NCBI RefSeq assembly: GCF_900155935.1
Contig: NZ_FTLW01000005.1
Span: 124,001-188,000 of the forward strand
Direction: 5' to 3'
DNA length: 64,000 nt
Source of the DNA: Solilutibacter tolerans
GTDB lineage: Bacteria; Pseudomonadota; Gammaproteobacteria; Xanthomonadales; Xanthomonadaceae
Below, piece after piece: positions 35,576 to 45,545 of this stretch (positions within the stretch are counted from its first letter, which is position 1; every line of letters begins with the position of its first letter). The notes under the pieces are model-generated. The model saw nothing but the letters and a program-made list of their open reading frames with translations. It was not told where the DNA came from and made no database searches. A program made the translations under genes and the position numbers.

Positions 35576-36424
35576 TCAGCTTGGCGCGAAATCGCGGCGC
35601 GTGGCGACGCTACTACCGACTATCAGTTCGCCCTCAGTCGGCTCCAGCGGCAGTACGGCTTGCGCGATATTCCCGGCACTCGCGATGACCTGACCTATTG
35701 CCCGGCCATCACGGGTGACTTCATCGCCTGGCTTCGCGTCATCGCCGACCTCCAACAGCACCAAGCCACGCTTGGCCTGGCCCAAGAAATGCGTGCGGGC
35801 GACGATTTCCTGGCCGGGATAGCAGCCTTTCTTGACGCTGTAGGCCTGCAGATGGCCCAAGGAAAGCTGCTGCGGCGTCCACTGCGAGGATTGCGAGGCG
35901 TCCAGACGCGGAATGCCTGCGCGCAGATCGGCCTCGCGCCAACGCATTGTGGCGGCATTGTCTGGCCCATCGGTAGCCGGAGGGGTAGGGCCGATGTCGA
36001 TTTGGCGGCCACCCGGCCACGACAGTGAAATTTCATCATCGCCATGGCGCTGGAATTCACGCAAATCGTTCACCGAAGCCGCATCCCACCGACCTGACAC
36101 CTGCAAATCGTCACGAGCCGTCAGCAGTACCTTGCTGCGGAACACATATTTCTTCAGACCCTCAGCCAGATCAGCGGGCGGGTAATCCGGAAGCACGAGC
36201 CACAGCGTCTCAGCGTCCAACCGCAGCAGTGCAAACAACGCAATCAAGCGGCCTTTCGCGGTCAGCCAGCCATTCCACTGCCATTGGCCATCGGCCACAG
36301 CGGTGACGTCATTCATGAATTGCGCCTGCGCGAAGGCGAGGGCGTCCTTGCCGGTCAGGGTCAGGATGCGGTGGCCGGGCAGGGGCTGGAGGGAGGTTTC
36401 GACGGAAGTCGGGTTGTCGGGCAT
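35576..36424 (-). CDS. ygfZ: Folate-binding protein YgfZ (Fe-S cluster assembly/tRNA modification)
   Basis: 282 aa, GcvT-like tetrahydrofolate-binding fold. The diagnostic motif KKGCYPGQE with its conserved Cys lies near residue 200. YgfZ supports Fe-S enzymes such as MiaB and succinate dehydrogenase in E. coli. Here it starts only about 40 bp from the divergent sdh gene set, so the promoters must nearly overlap and the two transcripts may be linked in control. Confidence 0.92.
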   Translation of the reverse strand: MPDNPTSVETSLQPLPGHRILTLTGKDALAFAQAQFMNDVTAVADGQWQWNGWLTAKGRLIALFALLRLDAETLWLVLPDYPPADLAEGLKKYVFRSKVLLTARDDLQVSGRWDAASVNDLREFQRHGDDEISLSWPGGRQIDIGPTPPATDGPDNAATMRWREADLRAGIPRLDASQSSQWTPQQLSLGHLQAYSVKKGCYPGQEIVARTHFLGQAKRGLVLLEVGDDAKPGDEVTRDGRAIGQVIASAGNIAQAVLPLEPTEGELIVGSSVATRRDFAPS

Positions 36425-36443
36425 TGCTGCAGCGCCGTAAACT
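36414..36443 (+). promoter_or_regulatory. Candidate sdh promoter inside the ygfZ start region
   Basis: TTGTCG, an 18-bp spacer and TAAACT, giving a start near base 36450, just before the SDHAF4-like gene. Both hexamers are imperfect. Confidence 0.35.
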
Positions 36444-36464
36444 AAATGGGTTGTGAAGAAAACG

Positions 36465-36632
36465 ATGATAGGTCAATCCGTTCCCGAGCCCGCATCCGAC
36501 GAGGAAGCGAGTATCCCGACGCCCCCCGCCCAGTCTGCCGCGCCCATGCCGGTGGAACATGGCGGCCGCGACGGTCCGGAGCCCACGCGCTACGGCGATT
36601 GGGAAAAGAACGGCCGCTGCATCGATTTCTAA
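36465..36632 (+). CDS. DUF1674/SDHAF4-like succinate dehydrogenase assembly factor (55 aa)
   Basis: A 55-residue protein beginning MIGQSVPEPA with a disordered acidic/proline N-terminus and a conserved C-terminus GGRDGPEPTRYGDWEKNG ending in IDF. That C-terminus is the hallmark of DUF1674/SDHAF4, which binds flavinylated SdhA and shields it during complex II assembly. It lies 56 bp upstream of sdhC on the same strand. An in-frame GTG four codons upstream (V-K-K-T) is an alternative start. Easily missed because of its length. Confidence 0.88.
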   Translation: MIGQSVPEPASDEEASIPTPPAQSAAPMPVEHGGRDGPEPTRYGDWEKNGRCIDF

Positions 36633-36688
36633 GCGCGCCATCCCGCCACGCGGCATGCGCCGCCCAGCCCCCGGAGACTGCCAATCCC

Positions 36689-37090
36689 ATGGCAAGCCAA
36701 GATAAACGTCCGATTTCCCCGTTCATGCTGGGACAGACGTATCGATTACAGATCACTTCGGTGATGTCCCTGATGCACCGACTCTCCGGCGTGCTGCTGG
36801 CCTTTGCGGCGTTCGGCTTCTCCTGGTGGATCATGTCGATCGCGCTGGGCGGCAGCTACGCCGAGTGCGCAACGGCGGTGACTAGCTCGTTGCTGGGCAA
36901 GATCACTTTGTTCGTGATCTCGCTGGCGCTGATGTATCACTTGTTCAACGGCATCCGCCATCTGGCCTGGGATGCCGGCTTCGGCTTCAAGATCCCGCAG
37001 GTCTACGCCTCGGGTTACACGGTGCTGGCGCTGACGGTCATCTCGACCTTGGTCCTCTGGTTTGTGGCGATGTCGGGAGGTGCCGCATGA
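36689..37090 (+). CDS. sdhC: Succinate dehydrogenase cytochrome b556 subunit
   Basis: Membrane anchor subunit of complex II, 133 aa with three helices. MHRLSGVLL near residue 30 is the conserved quinone/haem segment, and YHLFNGIRHLAWD near 85-97 holds the His expected to bind haem b. SPFMLGQTYR at the N-terminus is family-typical. The stop overlaps the sdhD start as ATGA. Confidence 0.93.
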   Translation: MASQDKRPISPFMLGQTYRLQITSVMSLMHRLSGVLLAFAAFGFSWWIMSIALGGSYAECATAVTSSLLGKITLFVISLALMYHLFNGIRHLAWDAGFGFKIPQVYASGYTVLALTVISTLVLWFVAMSGGAA

Positions 37091-37473
37091 GCGCGAAATT
37101 CCGCTCGCCCCTGCATCAGGCCAAGGGCTGGGGTTCGGCCAAGTCGGGTACCGGTCACTTCTGGTGGCAGCGCGTAACCGCAGTGATTCTGGCCCTGTTG
37201 GTGCCCTACATCGTCTTTTTGCTGGCCAGCATCGGCACCGCGGATGCTGACACCCTGCGCGCGACCATCGCCCAGCCGTGGAACGCGATCATCTTCAGTG
37301 TGTTCGCCATCGCCCTGTTCTGGCACGCGAAATTGGGCCTGCAAGTGGTGATCGAGGACTACATCCACGACCGCACGCTGCACTTGGCGCTGCGCATCCT
37401 TCTCATTCTGGGCAGTCTGGTGGGCGTGCTCAGCGCGATCTACGCCATCGCCCGCATCGCCATGACGGCCTGA
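37087..37473 (+). CDS. sdhD: Succinate dehydrogenase hydrophobic membrane anchor
   Basis: 128 aa, three membrane helices. [12 protein letters not shown] near residues 24-35 and [16 protein letters not shown] near 80-95 match SdhD; the His in the latter is the likely haem ligand. Overlaps sdhC by four bases and ends 8 bp before sdhA. Confidence 0.93.
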   Translation: MSAKFRSPLHQAKGWGSAKSGTGHFWWQRVTAVILALLVPYIVFLLASIGTADADTLRATIAQPWNAIIFSVFAIALFWHAKLGLQVVIEDYIHDRTLHLALRILLILGSLVGVLSAIYAIARIAMTA

Positions 37474-37481
37474 GAGACACC

Positions 37482-39290
37482 ATGACTGAAATCAAACATT
37501 ACGACGGCTATCCGATCATCGAGCACAAGTACGACATGGTCGTCGTCGGTGCCGGCGGCGCGGGCCTGCGTGCCACCTTCGGCCTGGCCCAAAAGGGTCT
37601 GAAGACCGCATGCATCACCAAGGTGTTCCCGACCCGTTCGCATACCGTGGCGGCGCAGGGCGGCATTTCAGCCGCGCTCGCCAATATGGGTGAGGATGAT
37701 TGGCGCTGGCATTTCTACGACACCATCAAGGGCAGTGACTGGCTGGGCGATCAGGACGCCATCGAGTACATGTGCCGCGAGGCCATCCCGGCGGTCATCG
37801 AGCTGGAGCATCAGGGTGTGCCGTTCTCGCGCACCGATGAGGGCAAGATCTACCAGCGTCCGTTTGGCGGCATGACCACCGATTACGGTCGCGGCCCGGC
37901 AGCCCAGCGCACCTGCGCCGCGGCAGACCGCACCGGCCACGCGATCCTGCACACGCTGTACCAGCAGTCGCTGGCGCACGAGGCGGAGTTCTTCGTCGAG
38001 TACTTCGCGCTTGATTTGATGATGGACGATGAAGGCGTCTGCCGCGGCGTGTTGGCCCTCGACATGGCCGAAGGCAAGCTGCACCTGTTCCGCGCGCACG
38101 GCACCGTGCTCGCGACTGGTGGTTACGGCCGCGCCTATTTCTCCGCGACATCGGCCCACACCTGTACTGGCGACGGCGGCGGCATGGCGCTGCGTGCGGG
38201 CCTCGCGATGCAGGACATGGAGTTCGTGCAGTTCCACCCGACCGGTATCTACGGCGCGGGCTGCCTGATCACCGAAGGCGTCCGCGGCGAAGGCGGCATC
38301 CTGCGCAACCGCAATGGCGAACGCTTCATGGAGCGTTACGCGCCGAATGCGAAGGATCTGGCCTCGCGCGACGTGGTCTCGCGCTCGATGACCATCGAAA
38401 TCCGCGAAGGCCGCGGCGTGGGTGAACACCACGACCACATCTTCCTTGACCTGACCCACCTCGACCCCAAGGACATCCACGCCAAGCTGCCCGGCATTGC
38501 CGAGAGCGCGAAGATCTTTGCGGGCGTCGATGTCGAGAAGTCGCCGATCCCGGTGATCCCGACCGTGCACTACAACATGGGCGGCATCCCCACCAACTAT
38601 CACGGCGAAGTCGTGCAGTTGAAGGATGGCAATCCTGACCATGTGGTGCCGGGCCTGTACGCCATCGGCGAGGCGGCCTGCGTGTCGGTGCATGGCGCGA
38701 ATCGTTTGGGCTCCAACTCCCTGCTGGATCTGGTGGTGTTTGGTCGCGCCGTCGCCAATCGCGCCGCCGAAACCATCAAGCCCAACAGCCTGCACGGCAA
38801 ATTGGGCGGCGATTCGCTGGACAAGTCGGTAGCCAACCTGGACCGCCTGCGCAATGCCAAGGGTGACCTGGCTACGGCCAAGATCCGCGACAACATGCAG
38901 CGCACCATGCAGGCCGATGCCGCGGTGTTCCGTACCGGCGAAACGCTCTCGGCGGGCGTCAAGAAGGTCAACGAGATCTATCAATCGTTCAACGATGTCG
39001 GCGTCTCCGACCGTTCGTTGATCTGGAACTCCGACCTCATCGAGACGCTGGAATTGCAGAACCTGTTGGGCCAGGCATTGGTGACGATCACCTCGGCCGA
39101 GAACCGCACCGAGTCGCGCGGCGCGCACGCCCGCGAAGACTATCCGGAGCGCAACGACGAGGTGTGGCAGAAGCACACCATTTGCTCGATCGACGACGCC
39201 GGCAAGACTCACATCGACTATCGCCCGGTGCATATGTACACGCTGACCGACGATGTCGACGTCGTGCCGCCGAAGCCGCGCGTCTACTGA
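37482..39290 (+). CDS. sdhA: Succinate dehydrogenase flavoprotein subunit
   Basis: 602 aa catalytic subunit oxidising succinate to fumarate. The FAD loop [11 protein letters not shown] is near residue 19, the covalent-FAD His lies in [11 protein letters not shown] near 50, HPTG near 249 and the active-site Arg region in VRGEGGIL near 265. The ATG after sdhD is chosen; an in-frame open stretch upstream overlaps sdhD and shows no relevant sequence. Confidence 0.96.
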   Translation: MTEIKHYDGYPIIEHKYDMVVVGAGGAGLRATFGLAQKGLKTACITKVFPTRSHTVAAQGGISAALANMGEDDWRWHFYDTIKGSDWLGDQDAIEYMCREAIPAVIELEHQGVPFSRTDEGKIYQRPFGGMTTDYGRGPAAQRTCAAADRTGHAILHTLYQQSLAHEAEFFVEYFALDLMMDDEGVCRGVLALDMAEGKLHLFRAHGTVLATGGYGRAYFSATSAHTCTGDGGGMALRAGLAMQDMEFVQFHPTGIYGAGCLITEGVRGEGGILRNRNGERFMERYAPNAKDLASRDVVSRSMTIEIREGRGVGEHHDHIFLDLTHLDPKDIHAKLPGIAESAKIFAGVDVEKSPIPVIPTVHYNMGGIPTNYHGEVVQLKDGNPDHVVPGLYAIGEAACVSVHGANRLGSNSLLDLVVFGRAVANRAAETIKPNSLHGKLGGDSLDKSVANLDRLRNAKGDLATAKIRDNMQRTMQADAAVFRTGETLSAGVKKVNEIYQSFNDVGVSDRSLIWNSDLIETLELQNLLGQALVTITSAENRTESRGAHAREDYPERNDEVWQKHTICSIDDAGKTHIDYRPVHMYTLTDDVDVVPPKPRVY

Positions 39291-39305
39291 TCCGGGAGAA
39301 CACAC

Positions 39306-40088
39306 ATGGCCGAATTCACCTTACCCAAGAACTCCCGTGTCCAGCAGGGCAAGCACTTCCCGGCACCCGCAGGTGCCAAGAACGTGCGCACCTTCAAGAT
39401 CTATCGCTGGAGCCCCGACGACGGGCAAAACCCACGCACCGACACCTATGACATTGATCTTGCCGCGACCGGGCCGATGGTGCTCGACGCGCTGCTTAAG
39501 ATCAAAAACGAAGTCGATCCGACCCTGACCCTGCGCCGCTCGTGCCGCGAAGGTATCTGCGGTTCGTGCGCGATGAACATCGACGGCACCAACACGTTGG
39601 CCTGCACCAAGGCCATCGAGGACTGCGGCAAGGGCGAGATTCCGATCTACCCGCTGCCGCACATGCCGGTGGTCAAAGACCTGGTCCCGGACCTGACCCA
39701 TTTCTACGCGCAGTACGCCAGCATCCGCCCGTGGATGCGCACCCAGAGCCCGGCCCCCAGCCGCGAGCGCCTGCAATCGAAAGAAGACCGCGAGAAGCTG
39801 GACGGCCTGTACGAGTGCATCCTGTGCGCGTGCTGCTCGACGAGCTGCCCCAGCTATTGGTGGAATGGCGATCGTTACCTCGGCCCGGCCATCCTGTTGC
39901 AGGCCTATCGCTGGATCATCGATTCGCGCGATGAAGACAGCGGCAGCCGTCTGGATGAGCTGGAAGATCCGTTCAAGCTGTATCGCTGCCACACCATCAT
40001 GAACTGCACGCGGACCTGTCCGAAGGGCCTCAACCCGGCCAAGGCGATCAGCGAGATCAAGCAGCTGATGCTCGCGCGGACGATGTGA
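39306..40088 (+). CDS. sdhB: Succinate dehydrogenase iron-sulfur subunit
   Basis: 260 aa electron-transfer subunit. The [2Fe-2S] ligands are in [12 protein letters not shown] and the final Cys in TLAC; the [4Fe-4S] and [3Fe-4S] ligands are in [12 protein letters not shown] and [17 protein letters not shown]. All cluster cysteines are present. The stop overlaps the next start (ATGTGATG). Confidence 0.96.
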   Translation: MAEFTLPKNSRVQQGKHFPAPAGAKNVRTFKIYRWSPDDGQNPRTDTYDIDLAATGPMVLDALLKIKNEVDPTLTLRRSCREGICGSCAMNIDGTNTLACTKAIEDCGKGEIPIYPLPHMPVVKDLVPDLTHFYAQYASIRPWMRTQSPAPSRERLQSKEDREKLDGLYECILCACCSTSCPSYWWNGDRYLGPAILLQAYRWIIDSRDEDSGSRLDELEDPFKLYRCHTIMNCTRTCPKGLNPAKAISEIKQLMLARTM

Positions 40089-40510
40089 TGGATGCCCGCG
40101 TCTTCGTCCTGCCAGTCTTGGCGATGGCGCTCTTGACCTTCGTGGTCTGGTTGCGCCTGTACCAGACGCGGATTGGCGAGATGAAACGCGAGCGTATCCA
40201 TCCGCAGTCCGTTGCTTTATCAGCCCAGATGGCAGCCAGGCTCACCGATACGCGGGCTGCAGACAACTTCCGCAACCTGTTCGAGTTGCCGGTGTTGTTC
40301 TACGTCGCGTTGATGGCGGCCGCATTGCTCCAGGTGCAATCGATGGCGTTTCTGGTCCTGGCGTGGCTGTTCGTCTCTGCACGCGTGGCCCATAGCTGGA
40401 TCCACTGCACCTACAACAAGGTCATGCACCGCTTCAAGATTTACTTCCTGGGCGGAGCGGTTTTGTGGGCGATGTGGGCCATGCTCGCTTGGCAGGTGCT
40501 CGGGGTTTGA
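40088..40510 (+). CDS. MAPEG-family membrane protein
   Basis: 140 aa with four helices. [15 protein letters not shown] near residues 60-74 and [14 protein letters not shown] near 103-116 are the MAPEG landmarks (membrane-associated glutathione/eicosanoid protein family). The function in bacteria is mostly unknown. It starts on the A of the sdhB stop and ends overlapping sdhE, so it is embedded in the sdh transcript. Confidence 0.85.
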   Translation: MDARVFVLPVLAMALLTFVVWLRLYQTRIGEMKRERIHPQSVALSAQMAARLTDTRAADNFRNLFELPVLFYVALMAAALLQVQSMAFLVLAWLFVSARVAHSWIHCTYNKVMHRFKIYFLGGAVLWAMWAMLAWQVLGV

Positions 40511-40761
40511 ACGACATCGAGGCCGCGGAATTCAAACGATTGCGTTGGCGTTGCCGACGCGGTATGCGTGAACTTGACCAGTTGATGTTGCGATACCTCG
40601 ACCGTGAATGGGTGACGGATTCCGAAGCGGGCAGGGCAGTTTTCCTACAGCTTCTGGACACCGAAGACGACAAGCTGTGGCGATGGTTCATGGGCTACGA
40701 GGCCATCCCCGATGTCGATATTGCATCGCTTATCCAGCGCATCCGCGATCTGCCACCTTGA
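40507..40761 (+). CDS. sdhE: FAD assembly factor SdhE
   Basis: 84 aa, YgfY/SDHAF2 family, required for covalent flavinylation of SdhA. The motif RRGMRELD (RGxxE) is near residue 16 and [15 protein letters not shown] near 46-60. The TTG start overlaps the MAPEG stop (TTGA); a GTG 14 codons upstream is possible but adds a non-conserved stretch. It overlaps ygfX by 50 bases in another frame. Confidence 0.9.
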   Translation: MNDIEAAEFKRLRWRCRRGMRELDQLMLRYLDREWVTDSEAGRAVFLQLLDTEDDKLWRWFMGYEAIPDVDIASLIQRIRDLPP

Positions 40762-41161
40762 GTGGCGTCCGTCCCGACTGATCATCGCGTGGCTGGTCTT
40801 GCTGGCCGTCCTGTCTCCCATCTCTTTGCTGGCGTCGGCGCTGCCGCGTTGGCTGGCTTGGCCAATGGCAGTCATGGCGATGTTGTCTGCTTTGCGGCAG
40901 GCGCGCCGATATCGCGTGACGCCACATCGAATGCTGGTGATATCTGTGGAAGGGCCACTGCTGATCGATGGGCAGCCTTTCGGGCATTGGGACCTGCGTT
41001 GGCGCGGGGCTCTGGCATTCGTGAGCTGGGAGGACGAAGCGGGTCGCCGGCATGGCCTGTCTTTCTGGCCGGATACGCTTACTGGTATTGGGCGGCGTGA
41101 ACTGCGGCTGGCTACGCCGAGTGATGTGAGTGTTTCGCCAACGGCCGTGATGGCAACATAG
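40712..41161 (+). CDS. ygfX: YgfX (CptA)-like membrane protein
   Basis: 149 aa, with two membrane helices at about residues 22-58 and a soluble C-terminal domain. HLEWRPSRL near residue 15-23 and WDLRWRG near 92 resemble YgfX, the partner gene of sdhE in enterics. In E. coli it has been described as a cell-division-inhibiting toxin or membrane-remodelling protein; here the role is inferred only from sequence and position. Confidence 0.72.
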   Translation: MSILHRLSSASAICHLEWRPSRLIIAWLVLLAVLSPISLLASALPRWLAWPMAVMAMLSALRQARRYRVTPHRMLVISVEGPLLIDGQPFGHWDLRWRGALAFVSWEDEAGRRHGLSFWPDTLTGIGRRELRLATPSDVSVSPTAVMAT

Positions 41162-41185
41162 GGGTTGGCTCCGACGATGCCCCTC

Positions 41186-42430
41186 ATGTTTAAACCTTTG
41201 CCTGTCGCCATCGGCCTGCGTTATCTGCGCGCAAAACGCCGAAACGGATTCATTTCATTCATCTCTATGGCCTCGATCCTCGGCATTGCCTTGGGTGTAG
41301 CCGTTCTGATTACCACTTTGGCGGTGATGGGCGGTTTCCAGCGCGAGATCCGTGACCGCATGTTGCAAATGGTCGCCCACGCTACGGTAAGTGCCGATGG
41401 CGCGGCGATGCAGAATTGGCGCGATGCATTGCAGATCGCCAAAGCTGACCCGCGCGTTGCTGGCGCCGCACCGTACGTGGATACACAAGGTCTGCTGCAG
41501 GGCCCACGCGAGCAACCTGCCATGGTGCGCGGTATCGACCCGGCGCAAGAAGCGAAGGTATCGGTGATCGCGGACAAGTTGACCCAGGGCAAGCTGGATT
41601 CCCTGTCCGAGGGCAGCTTCAACATCATCTTGGGGCGTGAGTTGGCAGCATGGTTGGATGTCGGCATCGGCGACAGCGTGGTGGTGATGACATCCAAGAT
41701 CAGCGCAACACCGGTAGGTGCGGTGCCGCAAACCAAACGCTTCACTGTGTCCGGCATCTTTGAGGCCGGCTATAACGAATACGACAAGGGCTTGGCGCTG
41801 GCCAATATCAATGACCTGCAGCGGGTGCTGCGGATGGGCGATGCCGTGACTGGCGTTCGCTTGAAGATGCATGACATGGACGAGGCAGCGCAAGTCGCCA
41901 CCGATCTGGCGATCAAGCTGCAAGGTCCATACCGCGTCAGCGACTGGATGTACGAAAACGCCAACATGTTCCGTGCACTGAAGATGGAAAAGACGGTGAT
42001 GGGTATCTTGTTATCGCTGATCATCGCGATGGGTGCGTTCAACCTGGTGTCATCGCAAGTCATGCTGGTGACCGACAAGCAAGCGGATATCGCTATCCAG
42101 CGTACGTTGGGCGTGACGCCGATGCAGGTGATGCAGACTTTCATGGTGCAGGGCACCTTGATCGGGGTGATTGGCACCGTCGCCGGCGTGGTTGGCGGCA
42201 TCTTGCTGACACTGAATCTGGAGTGGATTCTCGGCAAGATCGAGTGGGCACTGGGCGTCCAGCTGCTCCCCGAAGACGTGTACTACATCACGGGCCTGCC
42301 AACGGAGTTGCGCGCAGACAACGTGATCATCATCGCCTGCGTAGCACTGGTGATGGCCTTCCTGGCCACGTTGTATCCGGCCTGGCGCGCCTCACGCACG
42401 CCTCCGGCGGAGGCCTTGCGCTATGAGTAA
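41186..42430 (+). CDS. lolC: Lipoprotein-releasing system permease (LolC/LolE)
   Basis: 414 aa, MacB-like permease of the LolCDE complex that extracts lipoproteins from the inner membrane for outer-membrane targeting. Four membrane helices (one near residues 25-50, three after about 270) enclose a large periplasmic domain; [16 protein letters not shown] near 310-325 is a conserved cytoplasmic-loop segment. The start is family-based ([17 protein letters not shown]); an ATG three codons earlier and a TTG seven codons earlier also fit. Overlaps lolD by eight bases. No separate lolE is seen. Confidence 0.92.
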   Translation: MFKPLPVAIGLRYLRAKRRNGFISFISMASILGIALGVAVLITTLAVMGGFQREIRDRMLQMVAHATVSADGAAMQNWRDALQIAKADPRVAGAAPYVDTQGLLQGPREQPAMVRGIDPAQEAKVSVIADKLTQGKLDSLSEGSFNIILGRELAAWLDVGIGDSVVVMTSKISATPVGAVPQTKRFTVSGIFEAGYNEYDKGLALANINDLQRVLRMGDAVTGVRLKMHDMDEAAQVATDLAIKLQGPYRVSDWMYENANMFRALKMEKTVMGILLSLIIAMGAFNLVSSQVMLVTDKQADIAIQRTLGVTPMQVMQTFMVQGTLIGVIGTVAGVVGGILLTLNLEWILGKIEWALGVQLLPEDVYYITGLPTELRADNVIIIACVALVMAFLATLYPAWRASRTPPAEALRYE

Positions 42431-43145
42431 GGTCATCGATATGAGTGCATTGCAGGGCGAAGCGATTCGCGCGGAGCAACTCGGCAAGACCTATGCCGAG
42501 GGCAAATTGCGCACCCCCGTCTTCGATGGGCTCGATCTCAGCGTTCGCATTGGCGAAACCGTCGCGATCATCGGCGCATCCGGGGCAGGTAAGAGCACAT
42601 TGCTGCACCTTTTGGGCGGTCTGGATACACCAACCGCTGGCGAGGTGTACGTCGCTGGTCAAAAGATGAGCGATCTATCCGATGCCGCGCGTGGTCAGCT
42701 GCGCAACCGCGCGCTCGGCTTCGTCTATCAATTCCATCACCTGTTGCCGGAATTCACCGCACTGGAAAACGTGATGTTGCCGGTGCTGGTCGGCGGTGCA
42801 AGTGTCGATGAGGCGAGCCAACGTGGCACGGCCTTGCTCGAGAAAGTTGGCCTCGGTCATCGCCTGGGTCACAAGCCCGGTGAGTTGTCCGGCGGAGAAC
42901 GTCAGCGCGCAGCGGTGGCTCGCGCGCTGGTCAATCGGCCGGCCTGCGTGTTGGGCGACGAGCCGACCGGCAATCTGGATGATCGTACTGCGGGCGGCGT
43001 ATTCGAGTTGATGCTCGAACTCAATCGTGACCAGAAAACGAGTCTGGTGTTGGTAACACATGATCGCCGTTTGGCACGCCAGCTGGACCGCGTGCTGGAG
43101 CTGCACGAAGGAAAACTCAGGGAAGTTCCACTAAACGAGGTTTGA
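42423..43145 (+). CDS. lolD: Lipoprotein-releasing ABC transporter ATPase
   Basis: 240 aa cytosolic ATPase of LolCDE. Walker [10 protein letters not shown] near residue 51, signature LSGGERQR near 150, and Walker [13 protein letters not shown] near 170. [18 protein letters not shown] after Walker A is a LolD-type Q-loop region. The upstream ATG overlaps lolC; an ATG seven codons later is also possible. Confidence 0.94.
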   Translation: MSKVIDMSALQGEAIRAEQLGKTYAEGKLRTPVFDGLDLSVRIGETVAIIGASGAGKSTLLHLLGGLDTPTAGEVYVAGQKMSDLSDAARGQLRNRALGFVYQFHHLLPEFTALENVMLPVLVGGASVDEASQRGTALLEKVGLGHRLGHKPGELSGGERQRAAVARALVNRPACVLGDEPTGNLDDRTAGGVFELMLELNRDQKTSLVLVTHDRRLARQLDRVLELHEGKLREVPLNEV

Positions 43146-43146
43146 C

Positions 43147-45528
43147 ATGACGGATGCGGCAAGGACGCCGCTGTTTTCACCCGCCAACGCTGCCGCGCTA
43201 CTGCTCGGCATGTTGCTCGCTACGCGCTTGTCGCAGCTGCCACCCGTTTGGGTGATTGCTACTGTCTTGCTGCTGGGTGTGGTCGGTTGGTTGCGGGGAC
43301 GGCATGGGTGGCAGATGGCCGCTGTCTTCTTGCTGGGCCTAGGCTTGCTGATGGGGCAGGGCGCTTGGCGCATGGCCTCGGTCCTGCCGACGGAAATGGA
43401 GCTGCGCGAAGCAACAGTCAGCGGCCGCATCGTCGAATTGCCCTTGCACGAAAAACGGCGCACCCGCTTCGACCTTATCGTTGATGATGCGGATGATCAG
43501 CCCGAAGCACTGCGTGGCTATCGTCTTCGTCTGTCCTGGTACGACGCGTGGCGCAGCCGTGGCGATCCGGATAGGCAAGGCCCGCGGTGGCAGCTCAAGG
43601 CGGGTGAGCGATGGCGCTTCCGGGTCAAGCTACGAGCGCCAAGGGGGCTGCGTAACCCCGCTGCCTTCGATGGTGAGCGGCAAATGCTATTGGATGGCAT
43701 TGCTGCTGCGGGGCATGTCAGCGACACGGCATCGGCGCAGAGAATCGGATCACCCGCCGGCATCGTCGCCTGGCGTGAATACATGGCGATCCGCATCGCA
43801 GAAGATACCCGCGCAAAGTCAGGGCGCTTCATCGCCGCATTGGCCTTGGGTGATACGCGGGGCTTGTCCGTTGAGGACTGGGAAGCCTTACGCGCAGCCG
43901 GGCTTACCCATCTGATCGCCATTTCCGGTTTTCACGTCGGCTTAGTCGGGCTCGGATTGGCCGCCTTGGCATGGGGGCTGTATCAGCTATGGCCGACCTT
44001 GGGACGATACTGCCCGCGACGCGTGACGATGGCAGGCGCAGCCACATTGGGTGCTTTTGTCTACTTGCTCGCTACCGGCGCTTCGTTGCCGACCTTGCGC
44101 ACGGTGTTGATGATCGCGTTTGTAGCCTGCGCATTGATCTTGCGGCGACAAACCGGCGTCGCTCAATCGCTTGCGGTCGCGCTCATACTGGTCTTGATGA
44201 TGGATCCGCTCTGTGTGCTGCGCCCGGGCTTCTGGCTCAGCTTCGGCGGGGTGGCTTGGCTGGCGTGGTGCTTGCAAGGGATTCAAGCCGGCCATGTACG
44301 TCAATTTCTGGCGGCCCAGGCGGTCGCGAGCTTGGGCTTGCTGCCCTTGGCCGTGATTTTCTTCGCGCAGGCATCATTGGTCGGGCCGCTTGCCAATCTG
44401 GTGGCCGTGCCGTGGTGGAGCGGGGTGGTCGTTCCGCTCGCGTTGCTGGGGACGACGATGGAGGTGCTGCATGTTGGCTGGGGCACGCCTCTATGGACGC
44501 TTGCGGGCATCGCGTTTGATATCAGTTGGCCGCTATTCGAATGGCTCGCCAGTTCCCGGCTCGCGCTGATCTGGATACCGCAATCTGCGGTATGGGCATT
44601 GCCCCTGGCGCTAGTGGGCATGTTTGCCTTGCTCATGCCGCGCGGCATGCCGGGGCGCGCATTGGCCGCCACGCTCGCACTGCCCTTGCTATGGCCGAAT
44701 GTCGATCAGCCTGAAACGGGCGAGATCGACATCGTGCAGATGGATGTCGGGCAAGGCACTGCGATGCTGGTGCGCACGCGTCATCACAGCCTTCTATACG
44801 ACGCGGGTCCGGCGACGCCACAAGGGTTCGATGCCGGTGAGCGATCCGTCTTGCCTTTGCTGCATGCGTATGGCGTCGGTCGCCTTGATACGCTGATTCT
44901 TAGCCATGCCGATGCCGATCATGCGGGCGGGCGCGATGCGATCGCGCAAGCAATACCCATCGAGCACACCTTGGCACCTCCCGATGCGCCGCTGCCTGAA
45001 GTCGTGGCCTGTGAGGCAGGGCAGGAATGGACTTGGGATGGCGTACGGTTCCGCTTCCTGCATCCCACCACCCATTTTCCCTATCTCAAGAACCAATCGT
45101 CTTGCGTGCTGCGCATCGAGACTGCGCACGGCGCGGCGTTGCTGACGGGAGATATCGACGATTTGATCGAGAGCCGCTTGCTGCAATTGGCCAAAGCGGA
45201 TCTGCATGCGGAGGTCGTTACCGTGCCACACCACGGCAGTGGCGGATCCTCGTCGGAGGCCTTCGTCGAAGCGACCGGTGCCAGGCTGGCATTGATCTCG
45301 TCGGGCTATGCCAACCGTTTTCGTCATCCGCGGGACAACATCCTCGCGCGCTGGCAGAAGGCAGGTGCCAAGCCGCTCATCAGCTCGGAACTGGGGGCGG
45401 TCCAGGTACGGATCGGTGAGGATGGCGTGGAATGGAAGGCCGAACGTCTTGAATCGGCGAGATTTTGGGATGCGGTGGCCCGGCACCCGCGCGAGGCTGG
45501 GCTATCCTATCGGCCAACTATCCCGTAA
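43147..45528 (+). CDS. comEC: DNA-uptake channel ComEC/Rec2
   Basis: 793 aa inner-membrane protein for transport of single-stranded DNA in natural transformation. N-terminal DUF4131 region (about 1-180), Competence domain with many helices (about 200-500; LTHLIAISGFHVGLVG), then a metallo-beta-lactamase-like domain (about 520-760; LILSHADADHAGG). Full length. It starts one base after lolD. No other competence gene is in the window. Confidence 0.92.
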   Translation: MTDAARTPLFSPANAAALLLGMLLATRLSQLPPVWVIATVLLLGVVGWLRGRHGWQMAAVFLLGLGLLMGQGAWRMASVLPTEMELREATVSGRIVELPLHEKRRTRFDLIVDDADDQPEALRGYRLRLSWYDAWRSRGDPDRQGPRWQLKAGERWRFRVKLRAPRGLRNPAAFDGERQMLLDGIAAAGHVSDTASAQRIGSPAGIVAWREYMAIRIAEDTRAKSGRFIAALALGDTRGLSVEDWEALRAAGLTHLIAISGFHVGLVGLGLAALAWGLYQLWPTLGRYCPRRVTMAGAATLGAFVYLLATGASLPTLRTVLMIAFVACALILRRQTGVAQSLAVALILVLMMDPLCVLRPGFWLSFGGVAWLAWCLQGIQAGHVRQFLAAQAVASLGLLPLAVIFFAQASLVGPLANLVAVPWWSGVVVPLALLGTTMEVLHVGWGTPLWTLAGIAFDISWPLFEWLASSRLALIWIPQSAVWALPLALVGMFALLMPRGMPGRALAATLALPLLWPNVDQPETGEIDIVQMDVGQGTAMLVRTRHHSLLYDAGPATPQGFDAGERSVLPLLHAYGVGRLDTLILSHADADHAGGRDAIAQAIPIEHTLAPPDAPLPEVVACEAGQEWTWDGVRFRFLHPTTHFPYLKNQSSCVLRIETAHGAALLTGDIDDLIESRLLQLAKADLHAEVVTVPHHGSGGSSSEAFVEATGARLALISSGYANRFRHPRDNILARWQKAGAKPLISSELGAVQVRIGEDGVEWKAERLESARFWDAVARHPREAGLSYRPTIP

Positions 45529-45545
45529 TCCGTGCAAGGACCCCG

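Noticed and set aside
37278-37481. In-frame upstream stretch of sdhA
   Set aside because: It overlaps sdhD and contains only His/Arg-rich low-complexity sequence.
37668-39305. 545-codon frame opposite sdhA
   Set aside because: sdhA is confirmed by its FAD motifs; the antisense frame is a codon-bias artefact.
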